Of a stretch of DNA of 6,086 nucleotides, positions 1 through 4,864 are shown in pieces. The position numbers and the translations under genes were made by a program. The stretch is from Hyphomicrobiaceae bacterium (GTDB lineage Bacteria; Pseudomonadota; Alphaproteobacteria; Rhizobiales; Hyphomicrobiaceae): the NCBI GenBank assembly GCA_021775715.1, contig JAJFHI010000424.1, forward strand, positions 1-6,086. The letters run 5' to 3'. The notes beneath the pieces are model-generated. The model saw only the letters and a list, made by a program, of their open reading frames with translations, was not told the DNA's origin and did not search any database. Numbering within the stretch: position 1 is the stretch's first letter; each line of letters starts with the position of its first letter.

Positions 1-343
1 GGCAACACTGGTGTCTTTGAAGCGTCGCGCCTTCAAACGCGCCGTCACAAACTTGGTCTCGAACGCCGCGCGTTACGGCGACCAGATTGTCATCCGCGCC
101 CGCACAACGTCGTCATGGCTGCAGATCCATGTCGACGACGACGGCCCCGGCATCCCGGAAGAAGAACGCATCGAGGTGTTCAAGCCGTTTTATCGCGTCG
201 ACAGTTCACGCAACCAGGATCACGGCAATACAGGGCTGGGATTGGCAATTGCCCGCGATATCGTGCGCAGCCACGGCGGCGACATCGTGCTCAGCGAGAG
301 CGAAATGGGTGGATTGCGGGCGACAATTTCCGTACCGCTTTGA
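1..343 (+). CDS. Sensor histidine kinase, C-terminal ATPase domain (5'-truncated)
   Basis: This is the last 113 residues of a two-component sensor kinase, open from the left window edge in the frame starting at base 2. Only the catalytic HATPase_c domain is visible. It shows the N-box (RAVTNLVSNAARYG, Mg-binding Asn at visible residue 21), the D-box (DDDGPGIP, residues 45-52), the F-box (VFKPFYRVDSSR, 59-70) and the G2 box (GNTGLGLAIARDIVRSHGG, 75-93). It ends in a normal family terminus (GGLRATISVPL). The DSSR and AIARDIVRSHGGDI wording resembles the EnvZ/OmpR-type kinases of alphaproteobacteria. The sensor, membrane and His-phosphoacceptor regions lie outside the window, so signal and partner regulator cannot be named. 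A GTG at base 11 is not a real start, because the N-box begins immediately after it. The gene converges on the TetR-like gene, leaving 34 bp between stop codons. Confidence 0.93.
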   Translation, partial: ATLVSLKRRAFKRAVTNLVSNAARYGDQIVIRARTTSSWLQIHVDDDGPGIPEEERIEVFKPFYRVDSSRNQDHGNTGLGLAIARDIVRSHGGDIVLSESEMGGLRATISVPL

Positions 344-377
344 ACGTTTGCGGACCATGCCCGATTGCGCAGCAATA

Positions 378-1067
378 TCACAATGGCGCTGATCCCGATG
401 CCTCTGGATTTGAAGATGTCGGCCCATCAGTTTCTGGGCCTCGTGGTGTGCTGGGCTTCGGCCACATCGACATCATCGATTTGCACAACCCTTCAACGCT
501 ACCAATGATATTATCTGCTGTACCAAGCGATCGCTCGCCACGGCGCAGGCGTCGGTCGAGCACTGCCATCGTGTGTGCGAGGCCTGGGTCGTCGTCCTCA
601 AGCCATGTCTGGAACACCGAAGCGTAGACGCTCATCAAACCAACAACACGCACGCCGCCCTTTAGACCTTCAGATTCAATGCCCGCGGCCTGAAGCATCC
701 AGGTCTGCGATTGCAGCAGCGTCTTGATCAGATCTGGGTTTGGTATCTGCAGTCCGACAATCGATTTCAGTGCGCGCTTGTGAGGTTCCATCGCATCGAA
801 GCGGCTCATTAGAACTTCGAACAAAGCATCCCGCGGCGCAGAACTGCGGTCTACGTTCGCGGCTTCGCCAAGCATCTTTTTGTCGATGCGCTGCACGAAA
901 GCGGCGATTATGTCGTCTTTGCTGGATACGGCATCGCGCAACGCAGACAGTTCCATCTCAGCCGCCTGTGCAATGTCAGGAAGAGTCACCTCAGACCATG
1001 ACCGCTCACTGGCAAGCTCAAGCGCGGCGTCAATAATGCTATCGATTTTCTGGCTCTCACGTAACAT
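378..1067 (-). CDS. TetR-family regulator with COQ9-like C-terminal half
   Basis: The 229-residue product starts with a TetR-type DNA-binding domain. Helices at about residues 5-20 lead into a helix-turn-helix at about 24-50 (VTLPDIAQAAEM, then SALRDAVSSKDDII), where SKDDII is the typical post-HTH signature. The usual Tyr/Phe of the recognition helix (LYRHF in many TetRs) is replaced (LRDAV). The second half carries TWLEDDDPGLAHTMAVLDRRLRR (about 154-176), which resembles the end of bacterial COQ9 proteins, a family often annotated as TetR regulators. The last 25 or so residues are rich in Pro, Ser, Gly and Thr and look disordered. The start is ATG at 1067, preceded by a good Shine-Dalgarno sequence (AGGAGAG, 1075-1081). 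The gene lies 128 bp downstream of arsC on the same strand, but nothing ties it to arsenic. The ligand and targets are unknown. A role in ubiquinone synthesis is possible by resemblance but unproven. Confidence 0.85.
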   Translation of the reverse strand: MLRESQKIDSIIDAALELASERSWSEVTLPDIAQAAEMELSALRDAVSSKDDIIAAFVQRIDKKMLGEAANVDRSSAPRDALFEVLMSRFDAMEPHKRALKSIVGLQIPNPDLIKTLLQSQTWMLQAAGIESEGLKGGVRVVGLMSVYASVFQTWLEDDDPGLAHTMAVLDRRLRRGERSLGTADNIIGSVEGLCKSMMSMWPKPSTPRGPETDGPTSSNPEASGSAPL

Positions 1068-1195
1068 CGCTCATCTCTCCTGCCTGACCCATTTTTGGGG
1101 ACAACCCAGATGTCGGTTGCCACCCAGCCAATTTCAATATGCATATAATGTGGCTGGAGATCTAACACGTAACTGCGATGTCAATCTTGGAAGCT
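1068..1195 (-). promoter_or_regulatory. Spacer between arsC and the TetR-like gene; probable leader of the latter
   Basis: The 128-bp gap contains the ribosome-binding site of the TetR-like gene (AGGAGAG at 1075-1081, eight bases before its ATG). It also holds a perfect 10-bp palindrome ATATGCATAT (1137-1146) inside an AT-rich patch that could serve as a -10 region or an autoregulatory site. A minus-strand TTGACA lies near the arsC end (about 1177-1182), but no good -10 box sits 16-18 bp from it. No intrinsic terminator follows arsC, so read-through from the ars operon into the TetR-like gene is possible. The promoter assignment is inference. Confidence 0.35.
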
Positions 1196-1603
1196 TTACG
1201 AATTGCCAGTGATCACTTGACCATCTTCTTTCGTGAAAGCGCCGATATTCTGGTTTGGCAAAAGTTCGATCACGGCTTCAGATGGTCGGCAAAGCTTTAC
1301 GCCCCGCTCGGTCACGACAATCGGCCGGTTGATCAGAATCGGATGCGCTATCATCTGGTCGATCAACTCGGCATCGGTCCACTTTGGATCACCAAGGCCA
1401 AGCTCTTCGTATTGCGTTCCCTTTTGGCGCAACAGATCCCGCACAGGGATACCCATATGAGCGATCAAAGCGACCAGTTCATCGCGACTTGGCGGTGTTT
1501 GGAGATACTCAATCACCTCCGGCTCGACGCCGCTTTGACGCATAATCTCGAGTGTATTGCGTGAGGTCCCACACTTTGGGTTGTGATAGATTTTTGCAGC
1601 CAT
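1196..1603 (-). CDS. arsC: Arsenate reductase, glutaredoxin-coupled (ArsC, R773 type)
   Basis: The product reduces arsenate to arsenite in the cytoplasm using glutathione and glutaredoxin. At 135 residues it is close to the plasmid R773 enzyme and shares its signatures. IYHNPKCGTSRNTLE (residues 5-19) holds the catalytic Cys11, equivalent to Cys12 of R773. MGIPVRDLLR (50-59), EELGLGDPKWTDAELIDQM (66-84), HPILINRPIVVT (87-98), CRPSE (105-109) and GAFTKEDG (121-128) follow. The active-site arginines expected around 60, 94 and 107 are present as R59, R93 and R106. The start is ATG at 1603, because the conserved beta strand begins four residues later. A further reading-frame extension to 1711 would overlap aqpS and has no family counterpart. 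An in-frame GTG 12 bp upstream is a weaker alternative. The Shine-Dalgarno sequence is only approximate (GGGGTGGGA). It is the third gene of the ars operon, 97 bp after aqpS. Confidence 0.96.
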   Translation of the reverse strand: MAAKIYHNPKCGTSRNTLEIMRQSGVEPEVIEYLQTPPSRDELVALIAHMGIPVRDLLRQKGTQYEELGLGDPKWTDAELIDQMIAHPILINRPIVVTERGVKLCRPSEAVIELLPNQNIGAFTKEDGQVITGNS

Positions 1604-1700
1604 AACGCGTCCCACCCCAAGATTAAGTCTCATTTGACCGAAGCTTAAATGCCTTTGTCTGAGTCGCACAACAACGCTAGTTGTACACCAACTGACAATC
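1604..1700 (-). other. aqpS-arsC spacer with small inverted repeat
   Basis: This 97-bp spacer inside the ars operon is long compared with the 6-bp arsR-aqpS junction. It holds a perfect 5-bp inverted repeat with a 5-base loop (AGTTG/CAACT, 1679-1693), directly after the aqpS stop codon. A second 5-bp repeat with a wider gap (CATTT/AAATG, 1631-1651) is also present. Neither hairpin is followed by a T run, so a terminator is not supported. A modest role in setting the aqpS:arsC ratio is conceivable. No convincing promoter or ArsR-type operator was found here. Confidence 0.3.
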
Positions 1701-2399
1701 CTATGCCTCAACTTTTGTCGGCGTAGCCTCTATTTCGGGTGTTTCAACAAGAAGCCACGCCGCCACAACAACAGCCGCCAAAGCGCCGACGATTTGGGCC
1801 GCAATAAAAAGCGCAACATCACTAGGTTGAATACCAGCAAATGTATCACTCAGGCTTCGCGCGATTGTCACAGCCGGGTTTGCAAACGAAGTTGACGCCG
1901 TAAACCAGTAAGCCGCCGTGATGTAGAGCCCGACCGCCATTGGTACCGCTGCTGGCCGCGCGCGAAGTGTCAAAATGATCGTGATTACCAAGCCAAATGT
2001 GGCGATAAACTCTGCGAAACCCTGTGAGAGCCCGCTTCGACTTTTGGTTGAAAACTGTACGATCGCCTCGTCAAACATGACATGCGCTGCGAGAACACCG
2101 ACAATACCACCAATGATCTGAACGCCCACAAAAGCCAACGCCAATGACGCCGTCAAGTCGCGTTTCAACCAAAAAGCAAATGTTACGGCAGGATTGAAAT
2201 GCGCGCCGGAAATTGGCCCCAACATCGTAATCAAAACGACCAGAATGGCACCTGTTGGAATGGTGTTCCCGAGCAAGGCAATCGCGACGTTGCCGTCAGC
2301 CAAACGCTCCGCCATGATTCCCGACCCAACGACTGTCGCGAGCAAAAAAGCAGCTCCCAAAAACTCCGCACCGAGCTGGCGCGAGACAGGTCCAGACAT
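1701..2399 (-). CDS. aqpS: AqpS-type aquaglyceroporin of the arsenic operon
   Basis: This 232-residue inner-membrane channel of the MIP (aquaporin) family probably lets arsenite, as neutral As(OH)3, leave the cell down its gradient. The two half-repeats each carry an NPA motif: GPISGAHFNPAVTFAFWLKRD (residues 61-81, NPA 69-71) and SFANPAVTIARSLSDTFAGI (171-190, NPA 174-176). Hydrophobic segments fit six membrane helices (about 8-30, 38-60, 84-106, 126-146, 154-172, 193-218), with half-helices at the NPA loops. The residue right after the second NPA, which is Arg in nearly all aquaporins, is Val177 here. This fits the arsenic-linked AqpS group. The family, the flanking arsR and arsC and the co-linearity with the S. 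meliloti ars operon support the name. ATG 2399 is the start. Its AGGA Shine-Dalgarno sequence (2409-2412) lies in the last codons of arsR. The C-terminal tail (TPEIEATPTKVEA) is polar and cytoplasmic. Confidence 0.92.
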   Translation of the reverse strand: MSGPVSRQLGAEFLGAAFLLATVVGSGIMAERLADGNVAIALLGNTIPTGAILVVLITMLGPISGAHFNPAVTFAFWLKRDLTASLALAFVGVQIIGGIVGVLAAHVMFDEAIVQFSTKSRSGLSQGFAEFIATFGLVITIILTLRARPAAVPMAVGLYITAAYWFTASTSFANPAVTIARSLSDTFAGIQPSDVALFIAAQIVGALAAVVVAAWLLVETPEIEATPTKVEA

Positions 2400-2405
2400 G
2401 ACGAA

Positions 2406-2795
2406 TTATCCTGTTTCGGAGGTGTCTTTTTGAGGGTTCGTCGTGGCTGCATCTGTGCAAGCTCCAACAGTACCCAATGACCTGGAAAATGCAGCGCCAC
2501 ACAAATCCGGCCGTCCCTGGCAGCAATCGTCGGCCAGGAAACCGAACAACGCACGCATCCCATCGATACGCACGCCATAACGGATTGATCGGCCATGGCG
2601 TTCAGATGTCACCAGGCCGGCATGCTCAAGTTCTTTGATGTGAAATGAAAGACTTGTGGGCTTGATGCCTAAAGTCGCTGCAATCTCACTGGCAGCCATC
2701 CCCTCAAGCCCCTCACAGACGAGAAGCCGGAAAATAGCCAACCGGTGTGTTTGCGCCAGCGCTGTTAGTGCCGTCACGGCATCTTTATGTTCCAT
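2406..2795 (-). CDS. arsR: Arsenite-responsive ArsR/SmtB-family repressor
   Basis: This 129-residue winged-helix repressor heads the operon. The fold reads LAQTHRLAIFRLLV (residues 13-26), then a helix-turn-helix (MAASEIAATLGIKPTSLSFHIKELEHAGLV, 33-62). A wing follows (SERHGRSIRYGV, 64-75), and then a dimerisation helix (DGMRALFGFLADDCC). The classical alpha-3 metal site CxCxxC of R773 ArsR is absent. Instead there is Cys91-Cys92...Cys99 (DDCCQGRPDLCG), a C-terminal cluster like the alternative arsenite sites known in other ArsR proteins. Binding of As(III) there should release DNA. The start is ATG 2795, because in-frame stops lie 9-12 bases upstream. The Shine-Dalgarno sequence is poor (GGCGG adjacent to the start). 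The stop codon is six bases from the aqpS ATG. The last 30 residues beyond Cys99 are polar and poorly conserved-looking. Confidence 0.94.
   Translation of the reverse strand: MEHKDAVTALTALAQTHRLAIFRLLVCEGLEGMAASEIAATLGIKPTSLSFHIKELEHAGLVTSERHGRSIRYGVRIDGMRALFGFLADDCCQGRPDLCGAAFSRSLGTVGACTDAATTNPQKDTSETG
2409..2412 (-). promoter_or_regulatory. aqpS ribosome-binding site inside arsR
   Basis: AGGA lies nine bases before the aqpS ATG and overlaps the penultimate codons of arsR, whose TAA stop follows immediately. Ribosomes finishing arsR therefore stop next to the aqpS start, which suggests translational coupling of repressor and channel. Confidence 0.6.
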
Positions 2796-2813
2796 CCGCC
2801 ATCACTACGATAG

Positions 2814-2829
2814 TTCAAGAATTATTGAA
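2814..2829. promoter_or_regulatory. Candidate ArsR operator, 16-bp near-palindrome
   Basis: The plus-strand sequence TTCAAGAATTATTGAA is a palindrome around 2821/2822 in seven of its eight base pairs (only G2819/A2824 fails). AT-rich palindromes with TTCAA/TTGAA arms are typical targets of ArsR/SmtB repressors. It lies 19-34 bp upstream of the arsR ATG and overlaps the likely -10 box, where a bound dimer would block transcription. Assignment rests on symmetry and position and has no binding evidence. Confidence 0.65.
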
Positions 2830-2852
2830 ACATTAGAATGGGAGGTGGACAA
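2824..2852 (-). promoter_or_regulatory. Candidate ars operon promoter
   Basis: On the minus strand TTGTCC (2852-2847) and TTCAAT (2829-2824) are separated by 17 bp, each matching the sigma-70-type consensus at four of six positions. Transcription would start near 2815-2818, within the operator palindrome. Both boxes are weak, so this is a suggestion. The nearby AATAAT (2826-2821) is a better -10 match but has no -35 at proper spacing. Confidence 0.4.
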
Positions 2853-3066
2853 ACTATCGGACACCATTGACAGATGTGTTACGTTATATCATTATCTCAA
2901 TACAACATGCGCATGACGTGTTCGCCAGACGGTGTGAATTGGTCTTCCTCCATCACCTGGGAACACAGCAAAAAGCGCAAATCTGGATCGCCGGGGTCGG
3001 CTCTTTAAAAGGCGGACTCATTCCAGATACTAAATTGGGCGGAAGCGTAAAAATATATGCGCGGTC

Positions 3067-3093
3067 CGAATTGGCTCTTAGGTTGCCAATTCG
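3067..3093 (-). terminator. Hairpin across the proC stop codon, possible terminator
   Basis: A perfect 9-bp inverted repeat (CGAATTGGC/GCCAATTCG) with a 9-base loop spans the proC TAA, which falls in the loop. On the minus strand the stem is followed after 14 bases by five T residues (3049-3053 region) and not by an immediate T run, so it is not a textbook intrinsic terminator. It may stabilise the 3' end or assist termination. Confidence 0.35.
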
Positions 3094-3905
3094 CGGCCGC
3101 GTTTTTGCGCCACCACCACGGCTTGCGTCATCAGCTCTTCCAGACCGTTTGAATCACGCATCAAAACACCAAGCGCTGCAGCCGTCGTACCGCCAGGTGA
3201 TGTAACGGACTGACGCAACTCAGCCACCGTGTCAGATGATTGTGCCATCAACGCACCGGAGCCCACCACGGTCTGGCGGGCCAACTCAGCTGCAAGTACG
3301 GGATCGAGACCAGCCTTGACGCCTGCAGCCGCCAGACATTCCGTGAACCAGAACACATATGCCGGACCAGACCCTGAGACGGCCGTTACAGCATCAATCT
3401 GTTGCTCATCTTCGACCCAGCCAACCTTTCCAGTCGTCTCCATTAGCGCAGTGCAAAGGTCTTTTTGTTTAGGCGTCATCGCCGGGTTGGCACAACACAC
3501 CGTCATCCCCTGACCGATCGCTGCTGGTGTGTTTGGCATAGCACGCACGACCGTCGTGCCGTCGTTGAGGTGTGCTTCAAAGCTCGATATCGGACGTCCG
3601 GCTGCGATTGACAAAATAACCGTTTCGGGACCTGCAAACTTTGCAATCCCTGGGAACACTTGATCCATAATCTGCGGTTTGACCGCTGCTAAAATGACCG
3701 CCGGTGATGTGTCGAGCTCTGTAACTTCGCTTACAGCCGCGATGGCGTGGCTTGCCAGAAATTCCACCATGTCGGGGGCCGGTTTGGGGTCCTGGACAAT
3801 AACGTTCGCCGGATCAAGACCGCCTGCCAGCAATCCCTTCAAGATGGCGCCACCCATTTTTCCGGCGCCAGCCATAACCAGTGGGCCTTGTAGATTGATC
3901 GACAT
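3078..3905 (-). CDS. proC: Pyrroline-5-carboxylate reductase
   Basis: The product catalyses the last step of proline synthesis, the NAD(P)H-dependent reduction of pyrroline-5-carboxylate to proline, in the cytoplasm. At 275 residues it is full length for the family. The N-terminal Rossmann fold has GAGKMGGAI (residues 13-21) and AAVKPQ (73-78). These are followed by RAMPNTPAAIGQG (121-133). The C-terminal helical dimerisation and substrate domain has DAVTAVSGSGPAYVFWF (171-187) and the signature LRQSVTSPGGTTAAAL (230-245). The start is ATG 3905, since the Rossmann strand begins a few residues later. An in-frame start at 3986 would add 27 residues that are not part of the family. The Shine-Dalgarno sequence is weak (AGAAAG about ten bases upstream). 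proC is 178 bp downstream of the DUF2750 gene on the same strand and may have its own promoter in that gap. Confidence 0.97.
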   Translation of the reverse strand: MSINLQGPLVMAGAGKMGGAILKGLLAGGLDPANVIVQDPKPAPDMVEFLASHAIAAVSEVTELDTSPAVILAAVKPQIMDQVFPGIAKFAGPETVILSIAAGRPISSFEAHLNDGTTVVRAMPNTPAAIGQGMTVCCANPAMTPKQKDLCTALMETTGKVGWVEDEQQIDAVTAVSGSGPAYVFWFTECLAAAGVKAGLDPVLAAELARQTVVGSGALMAQSSDTVAELRQSVTSPGGTTAAALGVLMRDSNGLEELMTQAVVVAQKRGRELAT

Positions 3906-4083
3906 ATGTTGCGGACTTTCTGTTTCTAGATCGCGATCCCACCTCAATAGCATTGAGACGGGCGGCAGAACAGAAGTGCTGCACATACCAAGATGTTCAC
4001 TTCACTTGCAGATGTGATCCTCGGGGTAGACCCGAGGATAATAATTTTTGGTTTTTGGCTACCCTGCTTAACGTGATTGGGAA
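3906..4083. other. Spacer between the DUF2750 gene and proC
   Basis: The 178-bp gap contains the proC leader on the minus strand and a strong hairpin (4017-4039) with a T-rich tract on its plus-strand side. No clear minus-strand promoter with correctly spaced boxes was found, and no open reading frame of note. Confidence 0.5.
4017..4049 (+). terminator. Orphan plus-strand terminator-like hairpin
   Basis: ATCCTCGGG (4017-4025) and CCCGAGGAT (4031-4039) form a perfect 9-bp stem with a 5-base loop. On the plus strand it is followed, after five A/T bases, by TTTTT (4045-4049), GG and TTTTT (4052-4056). That resembles an intrinsic terminator for plus-strand transcription, yet no plus-strand gene ends here. 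Read on the minus strand the hairpin lies in the proC leader with no T run after it. It could end an antisense or small RNA, or act as a leader structure. Confidence 0.4.
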
Positions 4084-4779
4084 TTAAGCTGCGGCGGAGC
4101 GTACTGTTAGTCGGCTCGCAAGATCCTTCGGCGTTAATTCCAGCGTTCGTGCGCCCGGTGCATGATCCGGTCCAACGGTCCAACTACGCTCGGCCAGCCA
4201 CGGAAGTGTCAGCCCAAGGAAATTCGACAATGGGATTTCCAACGCCATCATGTTTGCCCATGGACCTTCAATGCGTGCTTCGGCTTCGCCACGATCCGAC
4301 CAAACCGGCATAAACTGCTTTGACTCATCGCCACCTGACACCATCATCGCAGGCCCGACCGTGTCTTCGAGGATGAAGATCTGGTCGGCAGCGCGCGCGC
4401 GCTGCACAAAGCCATCTACTGCCATGGAACGCAGGCGCTCAGCGATATGGAGAGCGTTGAATTCGCCCTCAACCGGGTTCGCGCTCCAATCCAGACCGAC
4501 CAACCGGTCGAGATCAGGAAGGGCGGGAAGAATATCTGCAAGCAGTTCGGCAAGTGTTAGTTTTTTAACGCGCGGGTTATCTGCAACCGCGTCCGCCCAG
4601 CGCTCCGCCTGGCCGACTTTCGACCAAAACAGCGTGACTTCAAAGCCGGCCCTATGCTGCGAGGGCACACGCGCCAAGCCGTTTTCGCCGGCTATGGCAT
4701 AAACAGCGCGTCCTTCGACAGCGCTCTTCATGAAACGATCACGTTGCGCGATCTCTGGAATACTTGGTGTCCGGTGCAT
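4084..4779 (-). CDS. Tandem DUF2750-like protein of unknown function
   Basis: The 231-residue soluble protein appears to consist of two DUF2750 units in tandem, about residues 16-118 and 124-226. I recognise the family from the order Phe at the start of helix 1, F/V-WS at mid-domain, a Leu-Pro-containing helix, and VGxDW. The units align without gaps at a period of exactly 108: F16/F124, W52-S53/W160-S161, G56/G164, A58-E59/A166-E167, L84-P85/L192-P193, V94-G95/V202-G203, D97/D205, R115-L116/R223-L224. The second unit has lost W98, found in the first unit (VGLDWS versus VGPDHA). DUF2750 has no known biochemical role. There is no signal peptide or membrane segment. ATG 4779 has a strong Shine-Dalgarno sequence (CGGAGGAT). 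It lies 85 bp downstream of the ATP12 gene and upstream of proC on the same strand. Confidence 0.85.
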   Translation of the reverse strand: MHRTPSIPEIAQRDRFMKSAVEGRAVYAIAGENGLARVPSQHRAGFEVTLFWSKVGQAERWADAVADNPRVKKLTLAELLADILPALPDLDRLVGLDWSANPVEGEFNALHIAERLRSMAVDGFVQRARAADQIFILEDTVGPAMMVSGGDESKQFMPVWSDRGEAEARIEGPWANMMALEIPLSNFLGLTLPWLAERSWTVGPDHAPGARTLELTPKDLASRLTVRSAAA

Positions 4780-4785
4780 GGCCCG

Positions 4786-4793
4786 ATCCTCCG
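4786..4793 (-). promoter_or_regulatory. Strong ribosome-binding site of the DUF2750 gene
   Basis: CGGAGGAT is placed six bases before ATG 4779 (core GGAGG eight bases before) and fixes that start. A preceding six-T run and a short CGATC/GATCG inverted repeat flank it, but I do not claim regulation from them. Confidence 0.7.
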
Positions 4794-4864
4794 GAAAAAA
4801 CCGATCGAATCACTTTAGACCGCCCAAAGGTAAAAATTAGTTAGTAACCGCAGAGAAGTTGTAT

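Larger units (their letters stand above)
2796..3077. other. Intergenic region between proC and arsR
   Basis: The 282 bp hold the ars promoter and operator at the left end and part of a hairpin across the proC stop at the right end. Between them lies AT-rich sequence, including a 10-bp palindrome CATGCGCATG (2906-2915) and two direct copies of GGCGGA (about 3011 and 3038). I see no convincing open reading frame, RNA gene or mobile-element end. Confidence 0.6.

Noticed and set aside
364..376. Hairpin ATTGC/GCAAT near the convergent kinase and TetR-like stops as a terminator
   Set aside because: The stem is only 5 bp with a 3-base loop, and no T run follows on either strand.
115..627. A 170-codon plus-strand open frame overlapping the kinase end and the TetR-like gene
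   Set aside because: Its translation is Arg/Pro/Ser-rich with no recognisable family, and it overlaps two well-supported genes. It is a frame shadow.
1144..1149. Plus-strand TATAAT as a promoter
   Set aside because: The nearest -35-like box (TTGCCA at 1117-1122) is 21 bp away, and no plus-strand gene lies downstream.
1604..1711. Extension of arsC upstream to 1711
   Set aside because: It would overlap the end of aqpS and add 36 residues absent from ArsC proteins. The conserved strand begins right after ATG 1603.
2906..2915. Palindrome CATGCGCATG as a regulatory site
   Set aside because: It is short, single-copy and about 110 bp from arsR. A 10-bp palindrome can occur by chance.
3906..3986. 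Longer proC start at 3986
   Set aside because: The 27 added residues have no family counterpart and lie before the Rossmann strand, while ATG 3905 gives a normal-length enzyme.
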